The notes below the pieces were generated by a model. That model saw only the letters and a list, made by a program, of their open reading frames with translations. It had not been told where the DNA came from and made no database searches. Both the position numbers and the translations under genes were made by a program. From Kallipyga gabonensis (GTDB lineage Bacteria > Bacillota > Clostridia > Tissierellales > Peptoniphilaceae), in contig NZ_CXYV01000002.1 in the NCBI RefSeq assembly GCF_001286805.1, positions 434,001 to 498,000 on the forward strand: a stretch of 64,000 nucleotides of DNA, written 5' to 3'. Numbering within the stretch: the stretch's first letter is position 1; every line of letters begins with the position of its first letter. Shown piece by piece: positions 15,526 to 23,808 of this stretch.

Positions 15526-16896
15526 TTACTTGGGTTGTCCTAAGGTTGCCTTGACCGCATCAATTAAGGCTGCCTGCGTTTTGTCTTTGTTTTTCAGTAC
15601 CGTGAGGATATGTTCATCAATGGTGTTCTTACATACGATATGAGAAACCACTACGGTGGCAGATGTTTGCCCTTGCCGCCAGAGCCTTGCGTTGGTTTGA
15701 CTGTATTGTTCCAAGCTCCAAGGAAGCGAAAACCATACAAGCGTTGAGCCGCCGGCTTGAAGGTTAAGCCCGTGTCCTGCTGATGCGGGGTGAATCAGCC
15801 CGACAGCGACCTTGCCTTCATTCCATGCTTGGATGGAGTCTGCCTTATCGAGCTTTCGGTAGTTCACCTTGAGCTTCTTGAGCCTATCTTCGATACGCGT
15901 TAGGTCGTGCTTGAAGTTATAGGCGACAAGAAGTGGCTTGCCGTTTGCCGCTTCAACCATGTCTTCCAAAGCGTCGAGCTTATGATCATGGAGATGAACG
16001 ACTTTCCCATCATCGGCATAGATCGCACCGTTTGCCATCTGAGTGAGCTTTCCGGTGAGAACGGCGGCATTGGCGGCCGTGATTTCATCTTCTTTGACTG
16101 ACAGCACCAGTTCCTTTTTCAGCTTCTCATAGTCAGCGTATTCACAGTCGGTCATTTCGACTTCGTGCGTGACGCTGATAAGCTCGGGCATCTTCAGGAA
16201 GTCTTTTGCCTTCATGGAAATGGTGATATCTGATATTGCTCGATAGATGGCCGCCTCTGCTTCCGGCTTTGGCTTGTAGGAAAAGATGACCTGCCCGTTT
16301 CGAGCGTCCGGGACAAAGTAACGCTCCCGGTAGTGAGAGATGAAGCGTCCGAGCCGTTTTCCCATATCGAGGAGCTTGAACTCCGCCCAAAGATCCATGA
16401 GCCCGTTTGCCGCAGGCGTACCTGTAAGTCCCACGATGCGTTTTATCTTGGGACGAACTTTCATGAGAGCCTTGAAGCGTTTGGCCTTATGATTCTTGAA
16501 AGAAGAGAGTTCATCGACCACAACCGTGTCAAAGGAAAAAGGAAGTCCGGATTCTTCAATGAGCCAGGAGAGGTTCTCCCGGTTGATGATGGTGATGTCT
16601 GCGCCCTGAAGAAGCGCGGCTTTTCTCTCTGTTGGCGTTCCGACGGCGACCGCATAAGTCAGCATGGAGAGGTGATCCCATTTCTTGATCTCGGATGGCC
16701 ACGTTTCTCTTGCGACTCGAAGTGGGGCTACGATTAAAATGCGGTGAGCCTCAAAGCGGTCAAAGAGAAGGTCAAGAATGGCACTAAGGCTGATGACCGT
16801 CTTGCCTAAGCCCATATCCAAAAGGATGGCAGAAACATCGTGCTCTTCGATATAGCGGGTGGCGTATTTCTGGTAGTCGTGGGCTATGAACTTCAT
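15526..16896 (-). CDS. SNF2-family DEAD/DEAH helicase
   Basis: The 456-residue product has helicase motif I LLDMGLGKT, Ia IVAPLRVARETWP, II VVVDELSSFKN, III GLTGTPAANG, and in the second half the SNF2-type motifs V LIHPASAGHGLNLQAGG and VI QTNARLWRQGQT. It is a nucleic-acid-dependent ATPase, probably a replication or recombination helper. The start overlaps the VRR-NUC stop (ATGA), so nuclease and helicase may work together. Length is standard for phage SNF2 proteins. Confidence 0.92.
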   Translation of the reverse strand: MKFIAHDYQKYATRYIEEHDVSAILLDMGLGKTVISLSAILDLLFDRFEAHRILIVAPLRVARETWPSEIKKWDHLSMLTYAVAVGTPTERKAALLQGADITIINRENLSWLIEESGLPFSFDTVVVDELSSFKNHKAKRFKALMKVRPKIKRIVGLTGTPAANGLMDLWAEFKLLDMGKRLGRFISHYRERYFVPDARNGQVIFSYKPKPEAEAAIYRAISDITISMKAKDFLKMPELISVTHEVEMTDCEYADYEKLKKELVLSVKEDEITAANAAVLTGKLTQMANGAIYADDGKVVHLHDHKLDALEDMVEAANGKPLLVAYNFKHDLTRIEDRLKKLKVNYRKLDKADSIQAWNEGKVAVGLIHPASAGHGLNLQAGGSTLVWFSLPWSLEQYSQTNARLWRQGQTSATVVVSHIVCKNTIDEHILTVLKNKDKTQAALIDAVKATLGQPK

Positions 16897-17180
16897 GTGG
16901 CATCACCTCCAATCTTTGTGAGTATTTCTTCGATCAGCTCTTGGTCGCCCAAGACGAAAACCAGAAAGCCTAAATCTCTTAGTTGTCTGTGCCGTATCAG
17001 CTGGAGCGGTCTTGGCTTTTGGCCGGGAGCTTTTACCTCGACAAAACCGATATGGCCGTTAGGTAGAAGCACGAGCCGATCCGGCATGCCGTCAAAGCCG
17101 GGACAAACAAGTTTTAAACACAATCCACCTTTGGATTTAGCGGCTTTGACAAGTTTTTGTTCGATTGATTTTTCATCCAT
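16893..17180 (-). CDS. VRR-NUC domain nuclease
   Basis: The start is the ATG at 17180, preceded by GGAGAAAGTG; the frame is open to 17330 but without signals. The 95-residue product matches the stand-alone VRR-NUC fold: SIEQKLVKAAKSKGGLCLKL, PGFDGMPDRLVLLPNG with the catalytic Asp, and GFVEVKAPGQKPRP with the ExK part. Such phage enzymes resolve or trim branched DNA and typically lie beside an SNF2 helicase, as here. Confidence 0.88.
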   Translation of the reverse strand: MDEKSIEQKLVKAAKSKGGLCLKLVCPGFDGMPDRLVLLPNGHIGFVEVKAPGQKPRPLQLIRHRQLRDLGFLVFVLGDQELIEEILTKIGGDAT

Positions 17181-17278
17181 CACTTTCTCCGTTTCGTTAA
17201 ACACGTAAGCCGTCAGGCGATAAATCTGATATTTCAAGGCAAGGAGCGATTTTTCCTGCTGCTTCATCAGGGATGGGT

Positions 17279-17393
17279 ATGGAGGGCGATGGAGGCCACG
17301 TAACATATCTATATTTTTCAAAATCATCACTACATATAGATGAGTTGATTTTTATTTGTGCGATAGATATAAATGGCTTCCATTGCCTTCCAT
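17279..17393. repeat. Long imperfect inverted repeat between primase and VRR-NUC
   Basis: The 19-base arms at 17279-17297 and 17375-17393 are complementary except for three positions that become G-U pairs on the plus-strand RNA. Inner arms ATATCTAT and ATAGATAT (near 17304 and 17363) extend the stem. The 262-bp gap between the two genes holds no convincing frame. It could be a structured RNA, a processing site, or part of a replication origin. Confidence 0.45.
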
Positions 17394-17442
17394 AAAACCA
17401 CGAAACTTATTGATATAACTGGGTTTTCTCGTGTTTTTGAAT

Positions 17443-19647
17443 TTAGAATCGTCCTCCATTAAGAACACCGTTTTGTTTCAGATGAAGCCCTATCCATATG
17501 TTGCCTTCAGCGGTTTTTTGCCAAGTAAAACCTTGTGCTATCAGAACTCGCTTAAAATCAGCAGAGCTTCTTTTGTATTCACCGATCTCATCACAGTGCT
17601 CACGGTACTTCTCATAAAGCTCACCCGCTTTTTGGGTAGCTGTTTTTTCTTCCTCACAGCAATCACTTAAGAAATGGCTGATCCAGTCGTTTTCTTCACG
17701 GTAAGCATTCATGGCATCTTTGACGCATTTTGGTGGGACAAGTTTGTAGTCGGCATCAATGTATTTCTTTGCTCCCGCAATCATCCACGAGAGGATTGCC
17801 CCGCCGCATCGCTCGGACAGCACCTTGGCATAGTTCTTAATTTCTCCCTTGGCACCCCTGAAATTTGCCTTTAGAGGAATAACGATCAGGCGGTCCCAGG
17901 TGCCTTTGTCGATGGTCCCGACTTTGGGCAGATGGTTGGTATAAAGCACCGTCGTATGCGTCGGGATAAAGTTAAAAGGTGCTTCAAATTTTTTCTCAGC
18001 ATGGATGGGATCTGTGCTGGAGAGATTTTTCAAAGAGCCTGAGTCGAGCCTTTTCCCTTCGGGTAGCTCGGCTGCGAGAATAAGCCTCTTGTTGTGTGTC
18101 TCGGCAAGCTCCGCACCTTTGTTCTTGGTCGGCTTTACGGTTAACAGCTCGGCGGAGATGGTACCGGCGTAGTCTCCTAAAACATAGAACTTGGCGTTAT
18201 TGAAGGTGGATTTACCGTTTCCGCCCTCACCGTACTGGATCACAAGATTCTCATTTAAGACTTCTCCGATGCACTCTACACCGGATTCCAGCTGCAGGTA
18301 ATCTTCGAGAGCCTTGTCTTTGCAGGTGAAGTCACGAAGGAACCGGAGCCATTCGTCCATACCTTTGTCATTTGGTGATACAGCACAAATTTTGGTGCAG
18401 TAGTCCTTCGGATCATGCGTCCGCAGTTTTCCTGTGCGAAGATCCACTGTCCCGTCTGGTGTATTTAAGAGAAAACCGTCTTGATCAAGCCTTTTCACAT
18501 CGACTTGCACCATCGGTTTCAGTTCGGTGATGGTTGCCTTGATGTTGGAGGATTTCCTGCGGCTTAAGACAAACTTGTAGAAGGCTTCCGCTTTTTCCTG
18601 TGCCTCTTCGCTTTCCGCTTCGTTCACCATTTTCCACGCAAGGTAGAGCTGCTTATGGGTAAATCCCTGCAGCGCTTTCTGCACTAAGAGGTCATCGTCT
18701 TTCCAGACCTTTCCCGTGAAATAATAGAGACCGAGACCTTTGACATAGATGACCTTGTCAGTAGCCGCTTCGAGAAAGGCTTTTGCCTGTCCGACATCAG
18801 TAAAGTCAGACGGGATGAGACTTTCTTCGAATTCCATGCTGTTGTATTCGGCAGGCGAGATATAGTTTTTATCCGCTTTGATGGTGCTGTTGTAAAAACC
18901 GACTGCGCTGTTCCAGATGCTGGCGAGCTCTTCTTCGTAAAGGGGCGGTGTGCATTTTTTTGCTTCCTCAAGATAGGCTTCATGCGCTTTATTGTCATCG
19001 GTGCCATATTTCTTGAGCACCAGCCCGGCAAAATGGGACATGGTAGTGTTTCGCGCGCCTTCTGTGATCTTGGCATTGGCACGGCTCATAAATTCATCAA
19101 TGTCAAAAGCACCATCGAAATATTCAACCTGTGGATACTCAACACCGAAGAAGAAACGTGCTGCATCGAGAGCACCATCATCGAAGGCGGGAAACCTTGC
19201 CCGCACTTTTTTCTTAAGGCGGTTATATAGCTTCGCATCGCTTATGGAAGTTTTCAGAGGAAAGTAGATGTGAAACTTGGGACGCGCGGCTTTTCCGTCC
19301 TTTTCCTTCATGTTATTTCGGGAATAAACCACAAAAAAGCGCACGTCAGGATATGCTGTTTGAACGTCTTTCGGAGTCTTCCACTCAGCAGGCGGAATAT
19401 CTGAAGCTAATGGATCGGATGAAACATTGTCGCAGTCCAGCGGCAGGCAGTCGGATTCTTGAAACGTTTTATTGCTCCGGTAACCTTTGATAAACTTCTT
19501 GCGCTGGTTATAGCCGTCCTTGTAAATCGCACAGACATGATCAAAGGCAGCGACCTTTTTCAGGTCGTCTGCCGTATTGATCTCTGCAGTAAAGGGATAG
19601 CTGGTATTTGTTTTCTTGCCGCGAACATTCGAATAGCTGATTCTCAT
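17443..19647 (-). CDS. Phage/plasmid primase-helicase, P4 (D5) family
   Basis: The 734-residue product combines an N-terminal primase-like region (PLDCDNVSSDP, FFVVYSRNNMKEKDGKAARP), a D5_N segment (DKVIYVKGLGLYYFTGKVW, LNTPDGTVDLRTGKLR) and a superfamily 3 helicase: Walker A YGEGGNGKSTF, Walker B LILAAELPEG, and motif C TTVLYTNHLPKV. It would start phage DNA replication. Its ATG overlaps the stop of the preceding gene... in transcription order the DUF4406 gene, by four bases. Confidence 0.93.
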   Translation of the reverse strand: MRISYSNVRGKKTNTSYPFTAEINTADDLKKVAAFDHVCAIYKDGYNQRKKFIKGYRSNKTFQESDCLPLDCDNVSSDPLASDIPPAEWKTPKDVQTAYPDVRFFVVYSRNNMKEKDGKAARPKFHIYFPLKTSISDAKLYNRLKKKVRARFPAFDDGALDAARFFFGVEYPQVEYFDGAFDIDEFMSRANAKITEGARNTTMSHFAGLVLKKYGTDDNKAHEAYLEEAKKCTPPLYEEELASIWNSAVGFYNSTIKADKNYISPAEYNSMEFEESLIPSDFTDVGQAKAFLEAATDKVIYVKGLGLYYFTGKVWKDDDLLVQKALQGFTHKQLYLAWKMVNEAESEEAQEKAEAFYKFVLSRRKSSNIKATITELKPMVQVDVKRLDQDGFLLNTPDGTVDLRTGKLRTHDPKDYCTKICAVSPNDKGMDEWLRFLRDFTCKDKALEDYLQLESGVECIGEVLNENLVIQYGEGGNGKSTFNNAKFYVLGDYAGTISAELLTVKPTKNKGAELAETHNKRLILAAELPEGKRLDSGSLKNLSSTDPIHAEKKFEAPFNFIPTHTTVLYTNHLPKVGTIDKGTWDRLIVIPLKANFRGAKGEIKNYAKVLSERCGGAILSWMIAGAKKYIDADYKLVPPKCVKDAMNAYREENDWISHFLSDCCEEEKTATQKAGELYEKYREHCDEIGEYKRSSADFKRVLIAQGFTWQKTAEGNIWIGLHLKQNGVLNGGRF

Positions 19648-20045
19648 TCTTCAACCTCCTTCAAGTCCTCGGTGAAACAGCGAACGTTTCGCCTGTGGTA
19701 TTTGGCATATCCGATCTCTTTGGTCATGCCGAGAGAGGGTTTTCCAAATGCCCAAAGCTCGGTGCATTTGTCGATCAGGATTTGTCCGAAGAAAAGAGCC
19801 AGCTCACGTTCGCTTTTCTCATCCATAAACTGCGGATACATGAGATGAGGCACGATCGGGATAAAGCCCTGATCAACGGCAAAGCGGGCATAGCGCTTGG
19901 CGGCTTCGGTGTTTTTCTCAACATCTCCAGCATAAGGAGAGGCGATATAGACAAGGGGCATATAGGGATAGCGATGCGTCTTAAAGATTGCTTCATAGGC
20001 GGTAGGATCCGCGTAGCCTTCTGCGTTTTGATATAGGTTTTCCAT
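19644..20045 (-). CDS. DUF4406-like, nucleoside deoxyribosyltransferase fold
   Basis: The 133-residue product contains PLVYIASPYAGDVEKNTEAA, GFIPIVPHLMYPQFM and LWAFGKPSLGMTKEIGYAK. These are the signatures of the DUF4406/DUF7768 group, related to nucleoside 2-deoxyribosyltransferases. In phages it may alter nucleotide pools, but no substrate is established. It is packed between the antirepressor and primase genes with overlaps at both ends. Confidence 0.78.
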   Translation of the reverse strand: MENLYQNAEGYADPTAYEAIFKTHRYPYMPLVYIASPYAGDVEKNTEAAKRYARFAVDQGFIPIVPHLMYPQFMDEKSERELALFFGQILIDKCTELWAFGKPSLGMTKEIGYAKYHRRNVRCFTEDLKEVEE

Positions 20046-20833
20046 CAGCGCACCTCCTGTTCAATCTGCGGATAAATGCCGTTATCTTTCAAAAGTTCGT
20101 AGAGGAACAGACGACCTTTTTGTGTCCACTTGGTATGAACCGAGGTATGCTCCTCATTTTTTGAATCCAGGTAGGGATAGGTCTGTGTTTTCGTGTAACC
20201 ACAGTCCGCATAGTCTTGGTAAAGAAGCCAGATGTTTCCCTGCTTAAACTGCACGCCCAGCTCGTGGAGAAGCTTGTTCATCCGTTTGGCGCTCATGCCG
20301 TAGTCTTTGGCAATGACCGATATGTTGACCGCATCCTTGCACCGAAGGACGATGTCACAGTAGCTTGCCTTTGGCTGAAGTTCTGCGATCTGCTGCTTCT
20401 GAATCGCTGTGGTTACTTCCAGTGTTTTGGACTTTTCACGCTCTGCTTTAAGCTCAAGCAAAGCCGAGATGAGCATGTCTGGATCTTTGAGCAGTTCCTT
20501 GGTGGCATAAACACCATGCTTTCTGATAGCGGGAAGAACCTCGGCGGTTACCCAGCGTTTGAACTTTTTTGCCTTGGGCATGTGGCTTGAAAGAATAAGA
20601 GAGTAAAGACCGGACTCGTTGATGAGTTTTGTGTTTTGCTCCCCGCCTAAGGGGTGAACGATTCGTTCAGTCCTTGCGTCCTCATCATCGACATGGTCAC
20701 GCAGTGCCTTTTGCGGATTGCTGTAATCTAAGATCTCAGCGACATCTTTGCCGACAAAATAGGGCACACCATCAATGGTGGTTGTTCGGATTTCACCGAA
20801 CTCGTTGTTTTGAAATACCTGTAACTCGTTCAT
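20045..20833 (-). CDS. Phage antirepressor (BRO-N and KilAC domains)
   Basis: The 262-residue product has an N-terminal BRO domain (FGEIRTTTIDGVPYFVGKDV, AEILDYSNPQKALRDHV, then FKRWVTAEVLPAIRKHG) and a C-terminal KilAC domain (ISVIAKDYGMSAKRMNKLLH, then WTQKGRLFLYELLKDNG). Such proteins counter the lysogenic repressor to allow induction. The ribosome site GGAGG before its ATG is part of an RNA hairpin, which suggests translational control. Confidence 0.9.
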   Translation of the reverse strand: MNELQVFQNNEFGEIRTTTIDGVPYFVGKDVAEILDYSNPQKALRDHVDDEDARTERIVHPLGGEQNTKLINESGLYSLILSSHMPKAKKFKRWVTAEVLPAIRKHGVYATKELLKDPDMLISALLELKAEREKSKTLEVTTAIQKQQIAELQPKASYCDIVLRCKDAVNISVIAKDYGMSAKRMNKLLHELGVQFKQGNIWLLYQDYADCGYTKTQTYPYLDSKNEEHTSVHTKWTQKGRLFLYELLKDNGIYPQIEQEVR

Positions 20834-20840
20834 ATAAAAA

Positions 20841-20902
20841 CCTCCGTTTCATTCGTTGAGGGAGCACCATTGCCGCCCTCATTACTGCCTGAAGAAACGG
20901 AG
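20841..20902 (-). promoter_or_regulatory. Leader hairpin that covers the antirepressor ribosome site
   Basis: On the minus strand CTCCGTTTC (20894-20902) pairs with GAAACGGAG (20842-20850), and the inner arms GAGGG and CCCTC pair inside it. The second outer arm contains most of the GGAGG that serves the antirepressor ATG at 20833. A fold would therefore hide the ribosome site. What would open it (a protein, or translation of a leader frame) is unknown. Confidence 0.5.
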
Positions 20903-21010
20903 ACGATTTGGACGAACTTTTAGAAAAGTTTTTCTCCGCTCCTTCTACTTCTCTCTGGACGTGAGAAAGCAAAACAGCCGGAGATCTTTGAAAAAATTTT
21001 AGAGAAATCA

Positions 21011-21034
21011 GGACTGTCCGATTTTGAGCAGTCC
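21011..21034 (-). terminator. Hairpin after the DNA polymerase gene
   Basis: GGACTG and CAGTCC pair around a 12-base loop 18 bases after the polymerase stop, with T-rich sequence (ATTTTTTC) further down the minus strand. Probably a weak terminator separating the polymerase transcript from the antirepressor leader. Confidence 0.4.
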
Positions 21035-21051
21035 GAAACGAAGCCTTCGGC

Positions 21052-23025
21052 TCAGTCTTTCTTGTAAAACTTGCACTCGTAGCCGTCGGCTTTGAGCGGC
21101 AAGCCTTCAGCCCACGGCGGCGTGCGGCTCATCTGTTCACAGACTGCCTCAAGCGACATGCGCCTGTCAGCTTCGATCACCACTTCGTCGTGGATGTGCA
21201 TGACAATGGAGCAGTGCCTGAGTGTCCGCATGGCATAGGCCAAGATGTCACGAGCAGTTGCCTGCACGATGTTTTCCACGAACTTTGGACCGTAGGAGTC
21301 AATGCGATCCCATTTCTTTCCGGTGATGACACCCTCATAGGTGACGCAGGGAGATCCGAAGCGGTTCTCACCGAGCTTTGGTTTTACGTAAGCTAAGGCT
21401 CTTCCGGAGGGCAGCATGATGAAGAGCATGCCGGAACGGCAGCGAAAGGTAAGACCGTGTGTCTTGGTGACTTTCTTATGGCGGACAGCTTCAAGGACGG
21501 CACGATCCATGTCCCACCAGAATTTGACGATGTTCGGATTGGCAGATCTCCACGCATCAACGATGGGTTTTAATTCTTCTTCGGAAAGTCCCATCTCAAG
21601 CGCGCCCATCGCTTTTAAGGCTCCGACCGAGCCGCCATAGCCACAGGCCAGTGTTGCTATTTTCCCTTTTTGGCGGAGTTCTCCATTGATACCGTGTTTA
21701 ACGACGGGTACTCCGAACATGCGGGATGCCGTCTCACAGTAGAGGTCTTTGCCTTCGCGGAAAGCATCAAGCGTGTCGGTTTGCCCGGCATACCATGCGA
21801 TGACTCTCGCTTCAATGGCGGAATAGTCAGAAACGATGAACTTATGATTTGTCCTTGGGATAAAGGCGGTGCGCACCAGCTGGGATAAGGTATCCGGCAC
21901 ATCGTCATAGAGGAGTTTCACGGCTTCAAAGTCGCCGGACTTTACCAAAGTACGCGCCGCATCCAAGTCGGGCAGGTGGTTTCTGGGGAGATTTTGCATT
22001 TGCACGAGTCTTCCTGCCCAGCGCCCTGTGCGGTTAGCCCCGTAAAACTGAAACATGCCACGAACTCTGCCATCTTTACAGGCGGCATTTTGCATCGTCT
22101 GATATTTCTTAACCGAGGATTTGGCAAGCTGACTGCGAAGCACAAGAGCATCCCGCAGCTTAGGCGGTGCGGTTTGAATCAGTTCTGCGACTTGCTTTTT
22201 GCCGAGCGACTCCGTGGGCATACCGTTTTGGGCAAGCCAGTCTTTCATCTGAACGACCGAATTCGGATTCTCCAAGTTGGTGATGGCTTTCATCTTGGTG
22301 ATGAGCTCATCCTTTGAGCACCTGTCCATCTCAACGGCTGCATTCGCTAAAGTAAGATCGACTTTCACGCCGCGGTCGTTAATCTCCTGATCAATGGCGT
22401 ATTCGCCCCAGAGAAAATCCGGCACTGGGTAATTTTTGAGCCTCTCTTTTATGGAAAGTTCCACCTCGACATCGCGCTTGTTGTAGGCCTTGAAGGTTTT
22501 CCACTTGTCCGGTGCATCAGAGGAAAGATGTCGTTTTCCGGTTTGCCTGTCCGGCATGCAGAAATAGCGAATGAGGTCTTTACCTTCTTTCATCTTTTGA
22601 TTTTGAAGGCCGAGTACTCTACCGACACCTTCCAGTGATAGAGGAAGACCCAAAGTTGCTGCCCAGACCATCGAACAGCGCCAAGAGGCGGGATTAAGAA
22701 ATCTTGCCATCTCTGTTGAAAGCGGATGATGGTCATGAAAGGGATCAAGGCTCATGCCCATATCTGATAGATAGCGAGATAAACAAACTCTCTCAAAATT
22801 CGCGTTATATGCCCATTTAATAACGGTGTCGTCTGTCAATGCATCCAGAATGACGTTGGGGATTTGTTCGCCTTGTGCAAGGTCGATGACCTGAACTTCA
22901 CCGCCATCGATCGAGCAGCCGAAGAGCAGAATGTTAAAATCAGGCGCTTCGGCGTACTTATATACGCCTGCTTTGGCCAGTTCAACGGACGAAAATGACT
23001 CTATATCAATGCTAAGTGTTTTCAA
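21052..23025 (-). CDS. Phage family A DNA polymerase
   Basis: I place the start at the TTG at 23025, seven bases after AGGAGGTG; the open frame upstream to 23211 runs over another small gene. The 657-residue product has a 3'-5' exonuclease domain (LSIDIESFSS, then YNANFERVCL and YNKRDVEVELSI) and the polymerase motifs A (SDYSAIEARVIAWYAG), B (RQKGKIATLACGYGG) and C (VMHIHDEVV). It replicates the phage genome. All catalytic motifs are present. Confidence 0.94.
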   Translation of the reverse strand: MKTLSIDIESFSSVELAKAGVYKYAEAPDFNILLFGCSIDGGEVQVIDLAQGEQIPNVILDALTDDTVIKWAYNANFERVCLSRYLSDMGMSLDPFHDHHPLSTEMARFLNPASWRCSMVWAATLGLPLSLEGVGRVLGLQNQKMKEGKDLIRYFCMPDRQTGKRHLSSDAPDKWKTFKAYNKRDVEVELSIKERLKNYPVPDFLWGEYAIDQEINDRGVKVDLTLANAAVEMDRCSKDELITKMKAITNLENPNSVVQMKDWLAQNGMPTESLGKKQVAELIQTAPPKLRDALVLRSQLAKSSVKKYQTMQNAACKDGRVRGMFQFYGANRTGRWAGRLVQMQNLPRNHLPDLDAARTLVKSGDFEAVKLLYDDVPDTLSQLVRTAFIPRTNHKFIVSDYSAIEARVIAWYAGQTDTLDAFREGKDLYCETASRMFGVPVVKHGINGELRQKGKIATLACGYGGSVGALKAMGALEMGLSEEELKPIVDAWRSANPNIVKFWWDMDRAVLEAVRHKKVTKTHGLTFRCRSGMLFIMLPSGRALAYVKPKLGENRFGSPCVTYEGVITGKKWDRIDSYGPKFVENIVQATARDILAYAMRTLRHCSIVMHIHDEVVIEADRRMSLEAVCEQMSRTPPWAEGLPLKADGYECKFYKKD

Positions 23026-23051
23026 AATTTCACCTCCTAAATAGGCAGAAA

Positions 23052-23075
23052 GGCAGACTGCATCTCCAGTCTGCC
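23052..23075 (-). terminator. Perfect 9-bp hairpin before the polymerase gene
   Basis: GGCAGACTG and CAGTCTGCC pair around a six-base loop. It lies between the small membrane protein gene (stop at 23094) and the polymerase start. The following minus-strand bases (TTTCTGCC) contain only a short T run, so it may attenuate rather than end transcription. Confidence 0.45.
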
Positions 23076-23093
23076 TCTCCGCATCATTTGCTT

Positions 23094-23234
23094 TTAACGG
23101 GTTGTGGTGTCGTTTTTTTTCTTCTCGCGCTTTTCCAGTCTTGCAATGAGCACGTTGGCAAAGGCGGCACCGAAGGTGAATCCGACAGCCATCGATAAGA
23201 TGAGCTGGCACATGAAATCAAGTACAGTTGTCAT
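23094..23234 (-). CDS. Small single-span membrane protein
   Basis: The 46-residue product, MTTVLDFMCQLILSMAVGFT then FGAAFANVLIARLEKREKKK, has one hydrophobic segment and a basic tail. Comparable tiny membrane proteins occur in replication modules of related phages, with no known role. The start ATG at 23234 lies 11 bases after the stop of the DUF2815 gene; only a modest ribosome site (GAGGTGCGCC) is visible. The plus-strand frame here is a shadow. Confidence 0.55.
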   Translation of the reverse strand: MTTVLDFMCQLILSMAVGFTFGAAFANVLIARLEKREKKKNDTTTR

Positions 23235-23244
23235 GGCGCACCTC

Positions 23245-23808
23245 TTAGCTCAAGAAGTCATCGTCATCATCGGTTGCAAAATCCTCTGCAGCAGAAGCAT
23301 GACCGCCGAGCGGCTCGCCGTCACGGATTTTCTGCAGGTTGTTGAGACCACAGGCGATGCCGCGGTTTCCGTTGGAGTTGAACGCATAAAAATTGATAGA
23401 TGCTCGGCCGTAAACGCCTGAGTAGACCTCTGAGCTGTCGATGATTTCGTTTCGGTCGGCATCGACGATGCCCGGCTTGGTGGTGGAGTTCGCATTTACA
23501 AAGTAGCTGTTTGCATAGGCTTCATCGTCCGGACGTTCAGCATCTCCGTCACGAAGCGGCGTTTTGATTGCCGCAAGCGCAGGTACCGAGCGGCCGTTTC
23601 CTTTCAGCTTGGCTTCACCTTCCTTGTAGGCAGCTTCGATGGCAGCTTTGATTTTTCCTAAAGTGATGGTATCGGACTTGGGGATAATGAGCGAAACGCT
23701 GTACTTCGGTGTGCCTCCATTGATGGATTTTGGCTGCCACACATTGGCATAGCTCCAGCGAGTGTCTTTTCCTGTGATAACCTTCATCGGGTTTGTAAAT
23801 TTTGACAT
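23245..23808 (-). CDS. DUF2815 single-strand DNA-binding-like protein
   Basis: The 187-residue product shows VITGKDTRWSYANVWQPKSI, PKYSVSLIIPKSDT, GVYGRASINFYAFN and an acidic tail ending AAEDFATDDDDDFLS. DUF2815 proteins are related to gp2.5-type OB-fold ssDNA-binding proteins, and the acidic tail is typical of proteins that recruit replication partners. It precedes the polymerase gene and directly follows the DUF2800 nuclease gene. Confidence 0.85.
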   Translation of the reverse strand: MSKFTNPMKVITGKDTRWSYANVWQPKSINGGTPKYSVSLIIPKSDTITLGKIKAAIEAAYKEGEAKLKGNGRSVPALAAIKTPLRDGDAERPDDEAYANSYFVNANSTTKPGIVDADRNEIIDSSEVYSGVYGRASINFYAFNSNGNRGIACGLNNLQKIRDGEPLGGHASAAEDFATDDDDDFLS

